Assembly (NCBI GenBank): GCA_002441045.1
Contig: DJWQ01000177.1
Coordinates: 26,507-70,703 of the forward strand
Reading direction: 5' to 3'
Length of the DNA stretch: 44,197 nt
Source of the DNA: Firmicutes bacterium UBA6226
Lineage (GTDB): Bacteria; Bacillota_A; Clostridia; Peptostreptococcales; Acidaminobacteraceae
A program made the position numbers and the translations under genes. The notes beneath the pieces were generated by a model that saw only the letters and a list, made by a program, of their open reading frames with translations, searched no databases and had not been told where the DNA came from. Below, one piece after another: positions 32,428 to 42,112 of this stretch (positions are counted from its first letter, which is position 1; every line of letters starts with the position of its first letter).

Positions 32428-33318
32428 ATGAACTTAGAATTATTGGATGAAATTTATAATGAACTGTATGCATTTATTAGTTCACCAACGTATGAAACTA
32501 TATTATCTCAAGGAAAAGATATTTTTATAATGAATGAAGACGAATCTGACACAGATGGCTTTGCAGAATGGTTGATATTTAATTATCGAAATTCTGATCA
32601 GAAAAGAATGATTGATCTGTTTTCAATCAGCTCAGAGAGTGAAGAAGAAATGGTTCTTTTAGCTGGATTAAAGAAAAGCTTTAGAAGCATTTTTGAGGTG
32701 AAAGTTGAACGCGATCAAATTTATCTAAAGGATATTTTTACAAATGCAGATTATTTGATATCAAGTGGCTTAATTGAAGCTGATCGATTGGTTTCAGCAA
32801 GACTAATTTCAATTGATGGTGAAAATGCAATTATTGGCGATACCTTTGAAATGGATACCTTTTATCTTGAAAGTATACGAAAGTATTTGTTAGATCAGTA
32901 TAATCAATTTTCAAAAGCGAATGGCATTCTATCTTTAACAGACTTTCTTGACATTAACGGTCATCTTCTTTATAAGGTTATGGGTATTTTAACTCAGGTT
33001 GAAGAGGAAAACTACGACAGTGAAGAATTGATTTTATATCAAGCAACATATGCTTTTAATTGTCCAATGGATATTTTATATGATAAGATGTTGAATCTCT
33101 CACTCCCTGTATTTTCAGATGAAGATGAAGAACCGATATTAAGGGTAATGAAAGAGGATGAAATCGTAGCTGAAATAGAGATAACTAATGGGCAGTTCCA
33201 TGTACTCTGTAATAAACCTTCACATCGTGATTTGATGCACGGAGTTATTGCTGATATACTTGATGCAACAATCGTTTTCTTAAAAGATGAAGTTTTTTCA
33301 TTAGAAGATTTATTATAA
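32428..33318 (+). CDS. Uncharacterised acidic protein
   Basis: 296 residues; not confidently recognised. Strongly acidic, with few Cys and no signal peptide or membrane helix. The stretch ADYLISSGLIEADRLVSARLISIDGENAIIG and the earlier FAEWLIFNYRNSD resemble a pattern I associate with uncharacterised clostridial proteins, some carrying SEC-C motifs; no SEC-C zinc motif is present here. ATG 32428 follows AGAGGAG. Its stop is 23 bases before the methyltransferase start, with no terminator, so the two are probably co-transcribed. Confidence 0.8.
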   Translation: MNLELLDEIYNELYAFISSPTYETILSQGKDIFIMNEDESDTDGFAEWLIFNYRNSDQKRMIDLFSISSESEEEMVLLAGLKKSFRSIFEVKVERDQIYLKDIFTNADYLISSGLIEADRLVSARLISIDGENAIIGDTFEMDTFYLESIRKYLLDQYNQFSKANGILSLTDFLDINGHLLYKVMGILTQVEEENYDSEELILYQATYAFNCPMDILYDKMLNLSLPVFSDEDEEPILRVMKEDEIVAEIEITNGQFHVLCNKPSHRDLMHGVIADILDATIVFLKDEVFSLEDLL

Positions 33319-33341
33319 ACTTGATGTTAGGTGGTAATTCA

Positions 33342-35045
33342 GTGTTAAATTATATGGACTACCGACAACTTTATAGTCATGAAAGTGCGCTTTTTAGTGA
33401 GAAGAAAGATGGAATTGTCTATACACCTGACTGGTTGGCAAAAGAGATGCTTTTCCATCTATTGGATGAAAGGCTGTTTGCCGATCATCCTTCTCATGAA
33501 TATAGAGCGCTGTTTGCTGATTGGTTCAAACAGGTGGCAGGTGAAATACCTTCTGCCTTTTTTAATTGGTTGTTAGAAGCTATAAGACCTCTTAAAATAT
33601 TAGACTTATCTTGTGGGTCTGGCGTTTTATTGTTGACTTATCTGGATTTTTATAAAAAGGTAATCGGACTAAGTGAGGCTCGAAAGGATGAAAAATTACT
33701 TTTAGAAGAAGCTTTAAATGATCGTATTTTTGGTGTAGACATCAATTTAAAGGCTATTAATATTTTTAAAGAAACTTTAAGTGTTTTTTGTTTAAGTCAT
33801 TCTCTAGAGGTAAACACCTTTAACCTGTGGTCTGTCAATAGCTTGACGACTCCCTTATTTGAAACGGCGTATTTTGATTTAATCATAGGCAATCCACCCT
33901 ATATTGGGGAAAAGTATCACACTGATATTTTTGCAGAGGTCAAAGCTACCGAATTTGGCAGTAAGTATTATGAAGGCAAAATGGATTATTTTTATTTTTT
34001 TATCTATAAAGGCTATGAATTACTTAAACCAAATGGGGTTCTGACTTATGTGACGAGCAATTATTTCTTAACAGCGGATGGTGCAGTAAAATTAAGGCAG
34101 TTTATAAAAGGCTCCTTTTTCCTTCAAAGATTTGTCGATTATGGTGATGAACGCATTTTTCCTGAAAAAAAACTTCATGGCTGTACGTATTGTTTGTCGA
34201 AAATGCCGACGGACGATATAGCGTTTTATCAGATGGATTATGAAAAGGTGAAATCATTTAAAACAGAATCTGTATTTAAATCAAATGGTTCTATTAGATT
34301 TGTTTTATCTGATGCATCTAATCATATGATTCAAAAGTTAGATCAATTGAAAATTGATAGTTTAGGTGTTCTTTATAGTGTGAACCAAGGGATAGTATCT
34401 GGTGCTGATAAGGTCTATGTCCTAAATCAGGAAAAGGTCAATCTGCTGCCAACTGCTTTACAGGATAAAATCGTTCGCTTTTATAAAAATAGTGATATTG
34501 GCCATTTTAAAACTAATGCTGAAACGGATCGAAGATTAATCTATTTTACTGAAGCGCTTGATGAAGAGACCGCAATGTACTTTGAACCTTATAGAGAAGT
34601 CTTAGAAAAACGACGTGAAGTGAAAAAGGGGATCCGTAAATGGTATCAATTAACTTGGCCGAGAAATAAGTCATTATTTGAAATGCCTAAGATTGTAGCG
34701 CCACAAAGAGCCTCCAGTAATCGATTTGCCTATGTTGAAAAGCCTTTCTATGCTTCGGCAGACGTTTACTATATCTCCATGAGAGAAAGTTCACCTTATT
34801 CTTTAAAGGTGCTTGCTTTAATCTTAAATTCAAGTTTTTATAAAGAATGGCTGTTACAGTTGGGAAAACGCAAAGGGAGTCTTTTAGAGCTCTATGCAAC
34901 ACCATTAAAAGCGATGCCGGTTATTAGACTAACCGAATCAGATATCCATACATTAGAGTTACTGGCTACGCAGATAGAAACAGAAACTTTTGAAGTTCAA
35001 GAGATGATTAATAAGGTTGATTCGATTTTGAGTCGCTATTTATAA
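33342..35045 (+). CDS. N6-adenine DNA methyltransferase, Eco57I/TaqI-like
   Basis: 567 residues from GTG 33342, with AGGTGG seven bases upstream; in-frame ATGs at 33324 and 33354 are alternatives. SAM-binding motif I around D88 (ILDLSCGSGVLLL), acidic motif FGVDIN, catalytic motif NPPY (184-187, in LIIGNPPYIGEKY), and a C-terminal target-recognition region (about 390-550; WPRNKSLFEMPKIVAPQR, LILNSSFYKEWL, GKRKGSLLELYATPLKAMPV) of TaqI_C/Eco57I type. No nuclease domain is seen and no restriction gene adjoins, so it may be a solitary methylase. Composition matches its neighbours. Confidence 0.87.
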   Translation: MLNYMDYRQLYSHESALFSEKKDGIVYTPDWLAKEMLFHLLDERLFADHPSHEYRALFADWFKQVAGEIPSAFFNWLLEAIRPLKILDLSCGSGVLLLTYLDFYKKVIGLSEARKDEKLLLEEALNDRIFGVDINLKAINIFKETLSVFCLSHSLEVNTFNLWSVNSLTTPLFETAYFDLIIGNPPYIGEKYHTDIFAEVKATEFGSKYYEGKMDYFYFFIYKGYELLKPNGVLTYVTSNYFLTADGAVKLRQFIKGSFFLQRFVDYGDERIFPEKKLHGCTYCLSKMPTDDIAFYQMDYEKVKSFKTESVFKSNGSIRFVLSDASNHMIQKLDQLKIDSLGVLYSVNQGIVSGADKVYVLNQEKVNLLPTALQDKIVRFYKNSDIGHFKTNAETDRRLIYFTEALDEETAMYFEPYREVLEKRREVKKGIRKWYQLTWPRNKSLFEMPKIVAPQRASSNRFAYVEKPFYASADVYYISMRESSPYSLKVLALILNSSFYKEWLLQLGKRKGSLLELYATPLKAMPVIRLTESDIHTLELLATQIETETFEVQEMINKVDSILSRYL

Positions 35046-35054
35046 CCATGCTTA

Positions 35055-35082
35055 TTGCCATATTATTCCATTTTGATATAAT
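35055..35082 (+). promoter_or_regulatory. Promoter of comEC
   Basis: TTGCCA (35055-35060), 16-base spacer, TATAAT (35077-35082), 20 bases ahead of the comEC start. Confidence 0.65.
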
Positions 35083-35102
35083 GGAAATATATGGGAGGTT
35101 CT

Positions 35103-37244
35103 ATGAAGCGTGGTTTTTTCTTTTTTGTACTCAGTTTATCTGTTATTTTGCTGATGTATCAAAATACATACTATAAGAATATTGTATCCAAAGCTAGAAT
35201 TCAATTTCCCTCAAATGATAAAAGAGAAGCTGTAGAAGTATCTGTTAGTGGAGAGATTATCGAAGGAAACTGGACAGATGATTCTGTTATAGTTCGTGTT
35301 AAAAGGATTGGCAATCAAAAGGTCAACTATAAATGGCAGATCTATCCTAAGTTTATCAATCTCAACCGAGAAATGGATTTGGAAAATGGGATAGAGTTCA
35401 ATGGAACTGTGAATGTTAATGCGATTCCATTTGCATCGGCAAAAAATCCAAAAGTATTTGACTATGACAAATATCTTTATTCAAAGGGGATCACTGGTAA
35501 ATACACCGTTGAAATCGATAATGTTTATTCTTCAAAGCAATGGGGATTTAATTCATTTATTATTAGGATGCGAAGCAAAATGACTCGACAAATCAGTGAA
35601 CTTTTTTCATCAGAAGCGTCACAATTGGTCAATGCGGTTTTATTTGGTGAGAGAGATCAGCTTGAGAATTATGATGCGTATAAGCGCCTAGGACTTGCAC
35701 ATCTCTTTGCAATATCGGGTTTACACTTTGGTATTATATTTTCGAGTATTTCTATCATTACAAAAGGATTGCCCAGGTTTGCACGTTTTAGCATCACTTC
35801 ATTTGTGATGCTCATTATACTTTTGATTATTGGGGCACCTTATTCAGCTCAAAGAGCTTTTTACATTATATTATACAAAGAGCTTTCATTTTTATTTAAA
35901 CGAAAAACAGATGTGCTCATGAGTATTGCATTTAGTTTGCTTGCTATCTTGGTTCTACAGCCATGTGCAATCTTATCGACATCGTTGTATCTATCATACT
36001 ATGCCTATTTGGCAATAGTGGTTATTTATCCGCTACTACCAATACCAAAATTTAAGTATAAAATAATCGAAGGTGTAAAGTTTAGTATCGCAATACAGCT
36101 CATATTACTGCCAATCAGTATTTATTATTTTAATACAGTTAATCTGCTTAGCTTTTTTGCGAATTTGATCTATATACCTTTGATTGGTTTGTTTTTACCA
36201 CTTTCATTACTCACTGTGTTTTTAGCCAAATTACCTGTAATAAATTTTATTCTTAAAACAGCCGTTGTTGTAATTTCAAGATTCATGCAATTTATAGTGT
36301 CAGTGATTCCGTATATCGAAAGTGATATTCATCTTTACTATTTGAAAGATTTTAGTTTGATTCTGATTTTGTTAATTGCACTTTTAGTGAGTTTTGTATT
36401 TTGGCGGTTGCATATAAACAGAGTGCTTTTTTTATCCGTCATCTCATGTAGCCTTATTCTCTATGCAATGATGCCAAACAATTCTGACACACAGGTAATA
36501 TTCTATGATGTTGGTCACGGTGATATGGTTTTAATTAAAGACGATGATTTTTCATTATTAATTGATACGGGTGATGGTAGAAATGATCCCGTGAGTTTGC
36601 TTCGTGCTAACGGAATAACTCAACTTGATTACTTGATTTTATCACATGATCATAACGATCATACTGGTGGGTACGAGTCTTTAATTGATAAGATAGCAAT
36701 AGATAATATATTCGTTACGGATTCATTTTTTATGGCAAATCAATCAACTGCAAGGGTAGATGGTCCATATTTAATTGGTTCAGTTTTAAGTGGTTCTGAT
36801 CTGAATGTATCTGTTTTAAATCAAAGCATGGTGTTAGAGCACAATCGTATTCGTATGACGCTGGTTCCTATCTCAGGTAAGTCGTATTCAGAAGATCCAA
36901 ATGAAGATGCGATTATCACGAAACTTGAAGTTCAAGATGAGGTCATCTATTTCTTAGCGGATATATATGACGACATGATTGATTCTGTAGAGGGGATAGA
37001 GAAGGCAACTATCGTAAAAACAGCTCATCATGGTTCTAAGACCTCAATTAGTAATCGATTGTACAGCAGCGCTTCTTTAAAACTTGCAGTATCTTCATGC
37101 AACTATAAGTACACAATGCCTGCAAAGGCACTTCTAACTAATCTAGAAGCAAATCATATAGACCACATGACGACCTATACTTATGGTCAGATACAATTAA
37201 ACTTTAGTCACAATGATTATTCCATAGAGACTTATCTTAATTAA
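35103..37244 (+). CDS. comEC: ComEC/Rec2-family DNA uptake channel protein
   Basis: 713 residues from ATG 35103, which follows GGGAGG; an ATG at 35091 overlaps that site. ComEC carries single-stranded DNA through the membrane in natural transformation. Order: N-terminal membrane segment, OB-like DUF4131 region (~40-160), competence domain with many helices (~170-460; LGLAHLFAISGLHFG, GAPYSAQRA), and a C-terminal metallo-beta-lactamase-like domain (~465-713) with YDVGHGDMVLI, LLIDTGDG, SHDHNDHTGG and KTAHHGSKTS. All domains appear intact, so it is not a remnant. holA follows after about 60 bases, the usual Firmicute neighbourhood. Confidence 0.95.
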   Translation: MKRGFFFFVLSLSVILLMYQNTYYKNIVSKARIQFPSNDKREAVEVSVSGEIIEGNWTDDSVIVRVKRIGNQKVNYKWQIYPKFINLNREMDLENGIEFNGTVNVNAIPFASAKNPKVFDYDKYLYSKGITGKYTVEIDNVYSSKQWGFNSFIIRMRSKMTRQISELFSSEASQLVNAVLFGERDQLENYDAYKRLGLAHLFAISGLHFGIIFSSISIITKGLPRFARFSITSFVMLIILLIIGAPYSAQRAFYIILYKELSFLFKRKTDVLMSIAFSLLAILVLQPCAILSTSLYLSYYAYLAIVVIYPLLPIPKFKYKIIEGVKFSIAIQLILLPISIYYFNTVNLLSFFANLIYIPLIGLFLPLSLLTVFLAKLPVINFILKTAVVVISRFMQFIVSVIPYIESDIHLYYLKDFSLILILLIALLVSFVFWRLHINRVLFLSVISCSLILYAMMPNNSDTQVIFYDVGHGDMVLIKDDDFSLLIDTGDGRNDPVSLLRANGITQLDYLILSHDHNDHTGGYESLIDKIAIDNIFVTDSFFMANQSTARVDGPYLIGSVLSGSDLNVSVLNQSMVLEHNRIRMTLVPISGKSYSEDPNEDAIITKLEVQDEVIYFLADIYDDMIDSVEGIEKATIVKTAHHGSKTSISNRLYSSASLKLAVSSCNYKYTMPAKALLTNLEANHIDHMTTYTYGQIQLNFSHNDYSIETYLN

Positions 37245-37305
37245 TTCTACTTAGTGTATTTATTTATTGGTTCATTCTTGTTATGATAGATTTTGGAGGT
37301 AATCT

Positions 37306-38319
37306 ATGGATTTTATGACGTACTTTAAGACGATAAAAAGTGGTGAGCTAGATCGAATTACATTGATAACAGGTGATGAGGTTTATCTAATCGATAACCT
37401 GATAAAATATATTGGTGAAACATTCTTAATGCCCTCGTATCTAGACTTTAATTACTCGGTCTACGATCAGGTAGCAGATATGGATACCATTGTGGGAACA
37501 GCAAATACGTTACCATTTTTTGATGATAAAAGAATTTTATTATTTCAAAATAGTGGCGTTTTAAAAGGTGTGAAAGAGGAGCAAGAGGAAAAGCTACTTG
37601 CATTATTAAAAAACATTCCTGATCACTTATATGTTATTTTCGCAGAATCAGACATTGATAAAAGGAAAAAGACGTATAAATTTCTTTCAAAAAACAGTCA
37701 AATCGTGAATGTAGATAAACTATCTAGACAGGAACTCGTCAAATGGATTGGGAAAAGGTTTAAGATTTATGACAAAGACATCTCTTTGCACATAATAAAT
37801 TATTTGATAGAAATGATTAACTACTTAGAAGATTCAAGTGATAAGAACTTATACGACGTGGATAATATCGTAAAAATGCTGTGTGGTTTGGAATCAGAAA
37901 TTACAGAACAAGTGATTAATCAATATATTGAAGTACCTATAGAGCAGAATATTTTTAAAATGATGGACGCTATCAGCACTAAGGAAATTACGACAGCGAT
38001 TCAAATTTTAAATCAACTGGTTAATAATGGTGAAGCTGAGATAAAGATCTTCTTTTTAATCAATCAACAGTTTAGGAATATTCTTAAGACAAAGATTTTA
38101 TTATCAGAAGGGCATAGCAGTTCCACGATTGCATCAAAGCTAGAAATTCATCCTTTTGTAGCTAAAAAAGCAGGGCAGTTTGCTTCACAGTTCTCTGTTA
38201 AGCAACTCTCAAATATTATTTCTATGCTAGAGGATGTTGATACTGCCATGAAGTCCAGCGGAATTGCGCCAATGCTTTTAATAGAAAAGGCGATATTTGA
38301 TATCGCCTTAGTGAAGTAA
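37306..38319 (+). CDS. holA: DNA polymerase III delta subunit HolA
   Basis: 337 residues, usual length. Delta opens the sliding clamp within the clamp loader. Family signatures: ITLITGDEVYLIDNLIKYI, LPFFDDKRILLFQNSG, LYVIFAESDIDKRKK and the C-terminal collar domain (FFLINQQFRNILKTKILL). GGAGGT precedes the ATG. An extended -10 (TGTTATGAT, 37279-37287) in the gap after comEC may give it its own promoter. It ends before a bidirectional terminator shared with rpsT. Confidence 0.94.
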   Translation: MDFMTYFKTIKSGELDRITLITGDEVYLIDNLIKYIGETFLMPSYLDFNYSVYDQVADMDTIVGTANTLPFFDDKRILLFQNSGVLKGVKEEQEEKLLALLKNIPDHLYVIFAESDIDKRKKTYKFLSKNSQIVNVDKLSRQELVKWIGKRFKIYDKDISLHIINYLIEMINYLEDSSDKNLYDVDNIVKMLCGLESEITEQVINQYIEVPIEQNIFKMMDAISTKEITTAIQILNQLVNNGEAEIKIFFLINQQFRNILKTKILLSEGHSSSTIASKLEIHPFVAKKAGQFASQFSVKQLSNIISMLEDVDTAMKSSGIAPMLLIEKAIFDIALVK

Positions 38320-38371
38320 CCCGTTTGAAAGAATTTAGTTTAAGTTAAAATTCATATATCAAAAAAAGAAG

Positions 38372-38400
38372 AAAGCGTACTTAACTTGTACGCTTTTTTA
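38372..38400. terminator. Bidirectional terminator between holA and rpsT
   Basis: AAAGCGTAC-TTAACTT-GTACGCTTT, a 9-bp stem with a T run on the plus side and a CT-rich T tract on the minus side. It serves convergent holA and rpsT. Confidence 0.88.
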
Positions 38401-38418
38401 ATATTTGATCAAATATTA
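38399..38418. repeat. Perfect 20-base AT-rich palindrome
   Basis: TAATATTTGATCAAATATTA, immediately beside the holA/rpsT terminator. It is fully self-complementary and has a TGATCA core. It could be the tail of the minus-strand terminator region or a protein site. The rest of the 38320-38471 gap shows nothing else. Confidence 0.85.
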
Positions 38419-38471
38419 AATTGACACGGTCTCTTAAATTCGGGGAATCTCAAATTAAGTCAATTAAACGA

Positions 38472-38738
38472 CTATTCAGCCGCAGCGTTTAATCTTTTTC
38501 TTAATCTAGAGATTTTTCTAGCAGCTGCATTTTTATGGAAAAGTCCATTTGCAGCGTTTTGAGCCATCTTTTTCTCAAAGAAATTAAATTTCTCTGTAGC
38601 TAAAGCGATGTCACCAGCTTCTAATGCTTCAGTAAATCTTCTTTCAGCAGTTTTGATTGCAGATTTTCTAGATTTATTGATAGCAGTTTTTTTGTTGATA
38701 ACGCTAATTCTTTTCTTAGCTGATTTTATATTTGCCAT
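38472..38738 (-). CDS. rpsT: 30S ribosomal protein S20
   Basis: 88 residues, exact family length, very basic. Starts MANIKSAKKRISVINK and has KKMAQNAANGLFHKNAAARKISRL near the end, segments that bind the 5' domain of 16S rRNA. GGGGAGGTGAAAG precedes the ATG. Encoded against its neighbours, between holA and lepA, as in many Firmicutes. Confidence 0.97.
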   Translation of the reverse strand: MANIKSAKKRISVINKKTAINKSRKSAIKTAERRFTEALEAGDIALATEKFNFFEKKMAQNAANGLFHKNAAARKISRLRKRLNAAAE

Positions 38739-38771
38739 TCTTTCACCTCCCCAGAATTTTTCAACAGACTT

Positions 38772-38800
38772 ATTTTATCACTTCAAGCGGTTCTATGCAA
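38772..38800 (-). promoter_or_regulatory. Promoter of rpsT
   Basis: On the minus strand TTGCAT (38800-38795), 17-base spacer, TAAAAT (38777-38772), about 33 bases upstream of the start codon. Confidence 0.6.
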
Positions 38801-38827
38801 GTTTTTTATTTGGCTTGATAGAATTAT

Positions 38828-38856
38828 TTGAGTGTCGTCAGTGACTATGGTATAAT
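38828..38856 (+). promoter_or_regulatory. Promoter of lepA
   Basis: TTGAGT (38828-38833), 17-base spacer, TATAAT (38851-38856) with TGG just before the -10. The transcript would have a leader of about 70 bases in which AAGCTAG (38861-38867) can pair with CTAGCTT (38905-38911). Confidence 0.75.
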
Positions 38857-38934
38857 TTATAAGCTAGTCAACTGTTTATAACTTCGTAAGAAGAGACTAT
38901 AAATCTAGCTTCATAGTATAAGGAGGCATATTAA

Positions 38935-40746
38935 ATGTCAAGTGAAAGACAAAAGTATATTAGAAATTTCTCCATTATCGCACATATCGATCATGGTAAA
39001 TCGACATTGGCGGATAGATTGATTGAAAAAACTGGACTGTTAACGCAACGTGAAATGAAGGATCAAATCCTTGATAGCATGGATCTTGAAAGAGAGCGTG
39101 GCATTACGATCAAGTTAAACAGCACACGTCTGGTTTACAAAGCAAAGGATGGTCACGAGTACCTTTTAAATCTAATCGACACCCCAGGACACGTGGATTT
39201 TACTTATGAGGTATCGCGATCTTTAGCAGCGTGTGAAGGGGCAATCTTAGTCGTTGATGCGACGCAAGGCGTTGAGGCACAAACATTGGCGAATGTGCAC
39301 TTAGCAGATGAACAAGGTCTAACCATAGTTCCTGTTCTTAACAAAATTGATTTACCGAGTTCAAGACCTGAAGAAGTCATCCAAGAAATTGAAGATGTTA
39401 TCGGCATCATCGCTGAAGATGCACCTCGCGTTTCAGCAAAAGAGGGCTTAAACATTGAAGATGTGCTTGAAAAGATCATCACTGACATTCCAGCACCTGA
39501 GGGAGATGAAGAAGCACCATTAAAGGCGCTCATATTTGACTCATACTATGACAGCTATAAAGGTGCGGTTGCGTATGTCCGTATTGTAGAAGGCTCAGTA
39601 AAAAAAGGCGATAAAATATTAATGATGGCAACTGGCAAAAAGTTTGAAGTTGTCGAAGTTGGTATCAGTGTACCTGGTCCATTTCCAGTGGATGTTTTAA
39701 AAGCTGGTGATGTAGGTTACATTACTGCAAGTATTAAAAATGTTAAAGACTGTCGCGTCGGGGATACGATTACTTTTAGTGATCGAAAAACTGAAACGGC
39801 ATTACCTGGTTATAAAAAAGCAACGCCAATGGTTTATTGTGGTATTTATCCTGCAGAAGGGCAAAGCTACGATGAAATTAGAGATGCACTTGAAAAGCTA
39901 CAGCTAAATGATGCGGCACTTTCATTTGAGCCAGAGACCTCTGTCGCACTTGGTTTTGGCTTTAGATGTGGTTTCCTAGGGTTACTACACCTTGAGATTA
40001 TTGAACAGCGGATTGATCGTGAGTTTGATTTAGATATTATTGCGACAGCGCCAAGTGTTATCTATCGTGTGACTAAGACAGATGGTGAGGTGCTAATGAT
40101 TCAAAATCCTACCAACTTACCTGCTGTTACAGAAATCAAAATGATGGAAGAGCCAATCGTAAAAGCCAATATAATTGTACCAAATGAATATGTTGGTAAT
40201 ATCATGGAGCTTTGTCAAAACAGACGTGGAGAAATGATTCATATGGATTATCTAGATCCTAAAAGGGTTGTGCTTCATTATGAATTGCCACTCAATGAAG
40301 TTATTTACGATTTCTTTGATGCGTTAAAATCTAAAACACGTGGTTACGGTTCACTAGATTACGAGTTTTTAGAATACCGTGAATCAGATCTTGTTAAACT
40401 CGATGTATTATTAAATAAAGAGATGATCGATGCCTTCTGTATGATCGTTCATAGATCGAAGGCTGAATCTAGAGGCCGAGTAATCTGTGAGAGACTTAAG
40501 GAAGTTATACCAAGACAAATGTTCTTAATTCCCATTCAAGCTGCAGTTGGTAATAAAGTCATCGCAAGAGAGACCATTAGTGCACTTAGAAAAGACGTTC
40601 TTGCAAAATGCTACGGCGGTGATATTTCTCGTAAGAAAAAACTACTAGAAAAGCAAAAAGAGGGTAAAAAGAAAATGAGACAGCTTGGTAATGTTGAAGT
40701 ACCACAGCAAGCGTTCTTATCTGTTCTCAAATTTGAAGAAAATTAG
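38935..40746 (+). CDS. lepA: Elongation factor 4 (LepA)
   Basis: 603 residues, family length. Ribosome-binding GTPase acting on stalled or assembling ribosomes. G domain with [40 protein letters not shown] and NKIDLPSS; later domains with [14 protein letters not shown] and the LepA-specific C-terminal domain ([24 protein letters not shown]). AAGGAGGC precedes the ATG. A terminator then hemW follow. Confidence 0.98.
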   Translation: MSSERQKYIRNFSIIAHIDHGKSTLADRLIEKTGLLTQREMKDQILDSMDLERERGITIKLNSTRLVYKAKDGHEYLLNLIDTPGHVDFTYEVSRSLAACEGAILVVDATQGVEAQTLANVHLADEQGLTIVPVLNKIDLPSSRPEEVIQEIEDVIGIIAEDAPRVSAKEGLNIEDVLEKIITDIPAPEGDEEAPLKALIFDSYYDSYKGAVAYVRIVEGSVKKGDKILMMATGKKFEVVEVGISVPGPFPVDVLKAGDVGYITASIKNVKDCRVGDTITFSDRKTETALPGYKKATPMVYCGIYPAEGQSYDEIRDALEKLQLNDAALSFEPETSVALGFGFRCGFLGLLHLEIIEQRIDREFDLDIIATAPSVIYRVTKTDGEVLMIQNPTNLPAVTEIKMMEEPIVKANIIVPNEYVGNIMELCQNRRGEMIHMDYLDPKRVVLHYELPLNEVIYDFFDALKSKTRGYGSLDYEFLEYRESDLVKLDVLLNKEMIDAFCMIVHRSKAESRGRVICERLKEVIPRQMFLIPIQAAVGNKVIARETISALRKDVLAKCYGGDISRKKKLLEKQKEGKKKMRQLGNVEVPQQAFLSVLKFEEN

Positions 40747-40772
40747 AAAGTTTATTTATTCACGCGCATTTT

Positions 40773-40797
40773 GAGCAATCTTCGGATTGCTCTTTTT
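40773..40797 (+). terminator. Intrinsic terminator after lepA
   Basis: GAGCAATC-TTCG-GATTGCTC stem-loop followed by five T residues. It ends 24 bases before the hemW start, with no promoter between. Confidence 0.88.
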
Positions 40798-40821
40798 ATC
40801 CCTATCATTTAAGGAGGGCAT

Positions 40822-41973
40822 ATGAAAGAAAGATTAGGTATTTACATCCACATTCCATTTTGTGCAAGCAAATGCGCCTACTGCGACTTTGTATCACATC
40901 GAGTCGCTGAGTTTGAAATTAACAATGGTATTGAAGCGTATTTCAACGCTTTATCTGGTGAAATTGAATTTTATAAAGAAGAAATTCAAAAATATGAAAT
41001 CGGTTCGGTCTATTTTGGTGGTGGTACACCAAGTATCGTCGATGGGGTTTATATCAGTCGTGTATTAAAGCAATTGAGAAGTGTGGCTACTTTCACAACT
41101 GATGTTGAAATTACACTAGAAGTGAATCCTGGCACATTAACTGAGGAAAAACTTAATTATTATACGGCATCAGGTGTTAACCGTATTTCTATGGGACTTC
41201 AGACGACGAATGATGTTTTGCTGAAGCAAATTGGTAGAATTCATTCAACCAATGATTTTCTTACATCCTATGATGCAATTAAAAGAGCAGGTATAGATAA
41301 TATCAGCTTAGATCTGATGTTTGGTCTTCCAGATCAATCAATTGACGACATTAAAAAGGCGGTCGAACTGGTAAAAACGCTTTCACCTAAACATGTCTCT
41401 GCTTATTCCTTAAAACTAGAAGAAGGAACGCCACTTTATGAAAAGTATGTTAACGGTAAAGTTGATCTTCCTGATGATGAAATAGAACGAGAGATGTATC
41501 ACACTTTAGAAAATGAGCTTGCAAACATAGGTTTGATGCAATACGAAATCAGTAACTTTTCTTTTCCAGGTTATGAATCCAAGCACAACCTAACCTATTG
41601 GAAAAACAAACCTTATTTAGGACTGGGACTTTCATCGCATTCAAAAGTTGGACATAAAAGATTTGCTAATTCGTCAGTTATGTCGAGTTATATAGAGCAG
41701 TGGCAAGTCATGCAGCCCAAATATGCTGAAGAATCAGTTTTAGATGATAAAGAAGAGCTTTTTGAAACCATTATCCTTGGACTAAGACTAAATGAGGGCA
41801 TTTCGTTTGAAAAAATTAATGAAGCCTACAATATTGATTTTAAGGATAGGTATGCTGTTGCATTGCATGAGCTTATAGGATATGAGTTGATAACTGTAAC
41901 AGAGACGCATTTATCCTTAACAGCTAAAGGAAGAGATCTTTCAAATCTCGTATTTTTGAAGTTTATGGATTAA
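40822..41973 (+). CDS. hemW: Radical SAM heme chaperone HemW
   Basis: 383 residues. HemN-like radical SAM protein. The iron-sulphur motif C14-x3-C18-x2-C21 is followed by DF, not the extra Cys of true coproporphyrinogen dehydrogenase, so it is HemW. Other signatures: IHIPFCASKCAYC, VYFGGGTPSIV, LEVNPGTLTEEKL, GVNRISMGLQT, YEISNFSFPGYESKHNLTYW and YLGLGLSSHS. AAGGAGG precedes the ATG. Its position between lepA and hrcA is conserved in Firmicutes. Confidence 0.93.
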   Translation: MKERLGIYIHIPFCASKCAYCDFVSHRVAEFEINNGIEAYFNALSGEIEFYKEEIQKYEIGSVYFGGGTPSIVDGVYISRVLKQLRSVATFTTDVEITLEVNPGTLTEEKLNYYTASGVNRISMGLQTTNDVLLKQIGRIHSTNDFLTSYDAIKRAGIDNISLDLMFGLPDQSIDDIKKAVELVKTLSPKHVSAYSLKLEEGTPLYEKYVNGKVDLPDDEIEREMYHTLENELANIGLMQYEISNFSFPGYESKHNLTYWKNKPYLGLGLSSHSKVGHKRFANSSVMSSYIEQWQVMQPKYAEESVLDDKEELFETIILGLRLNEGISFEKINEAYNIDFKDRYAVALHELIGYELITVTETHLSLTAKGRDLSNLVFLKFMD

Positions 41974-41983
41974 ATAGTGACTT

Positions 41984-42023
41984 AAAAAAGATAAATCAAT
42001 ATATAGAGAGCTTTATCTTTTTT
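41984..42023 (+). terminator. AT-rich terminator-like hairpin after hemW
   Basis: AAAAAAGATAAA (41984-41995) and TTTATCTTTTTT (42012-42023) pair over 12 bp around a 16-base loop and run into further T residues. The stem is weak for lack of GC, but position and T tract suit a terminator. Confidence 0.55.
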
Positions 42024-42061
42024 TTATTTAATTACTTTTATTTATATAAAGGAACCGGATT

Positions 42062-42112
42062 AACCTGTATTTTGTAAGAGTGCATATAGCCCTTGTGAAT
42101 ACAGGTTTTTTC
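42062..42112 (+). terminator. Second hairpin with T tract in the hemW-hrcA gap
   Basis: AACCTGTATT (42062-42071) pairs perfectly with AATACAGGTT (42098-42107) around a 26-base loop, followed by a T run. A TATAAA box lies just before it. It could be a second terminator or the end of a small RNA starting near 42060. No coding frame is supported in the 269-base gap. Confidence 0.5.

Noticed and set aside
33342..35045. Complete restriction-modification system
   Set aside because: No endonuclease domain is seen in the methylase and neither neighbour resembles a restriction enzyme; only a methyltransferase is claimed.
40822..41973. Oxygen-independent coproporphyrinogen III oxidase (HemN)
   Set aside because: The cluster motif is CxxxCxxCDF without the additional Cys of HemN, and no other heme genes adjoin; HemW is the better name.
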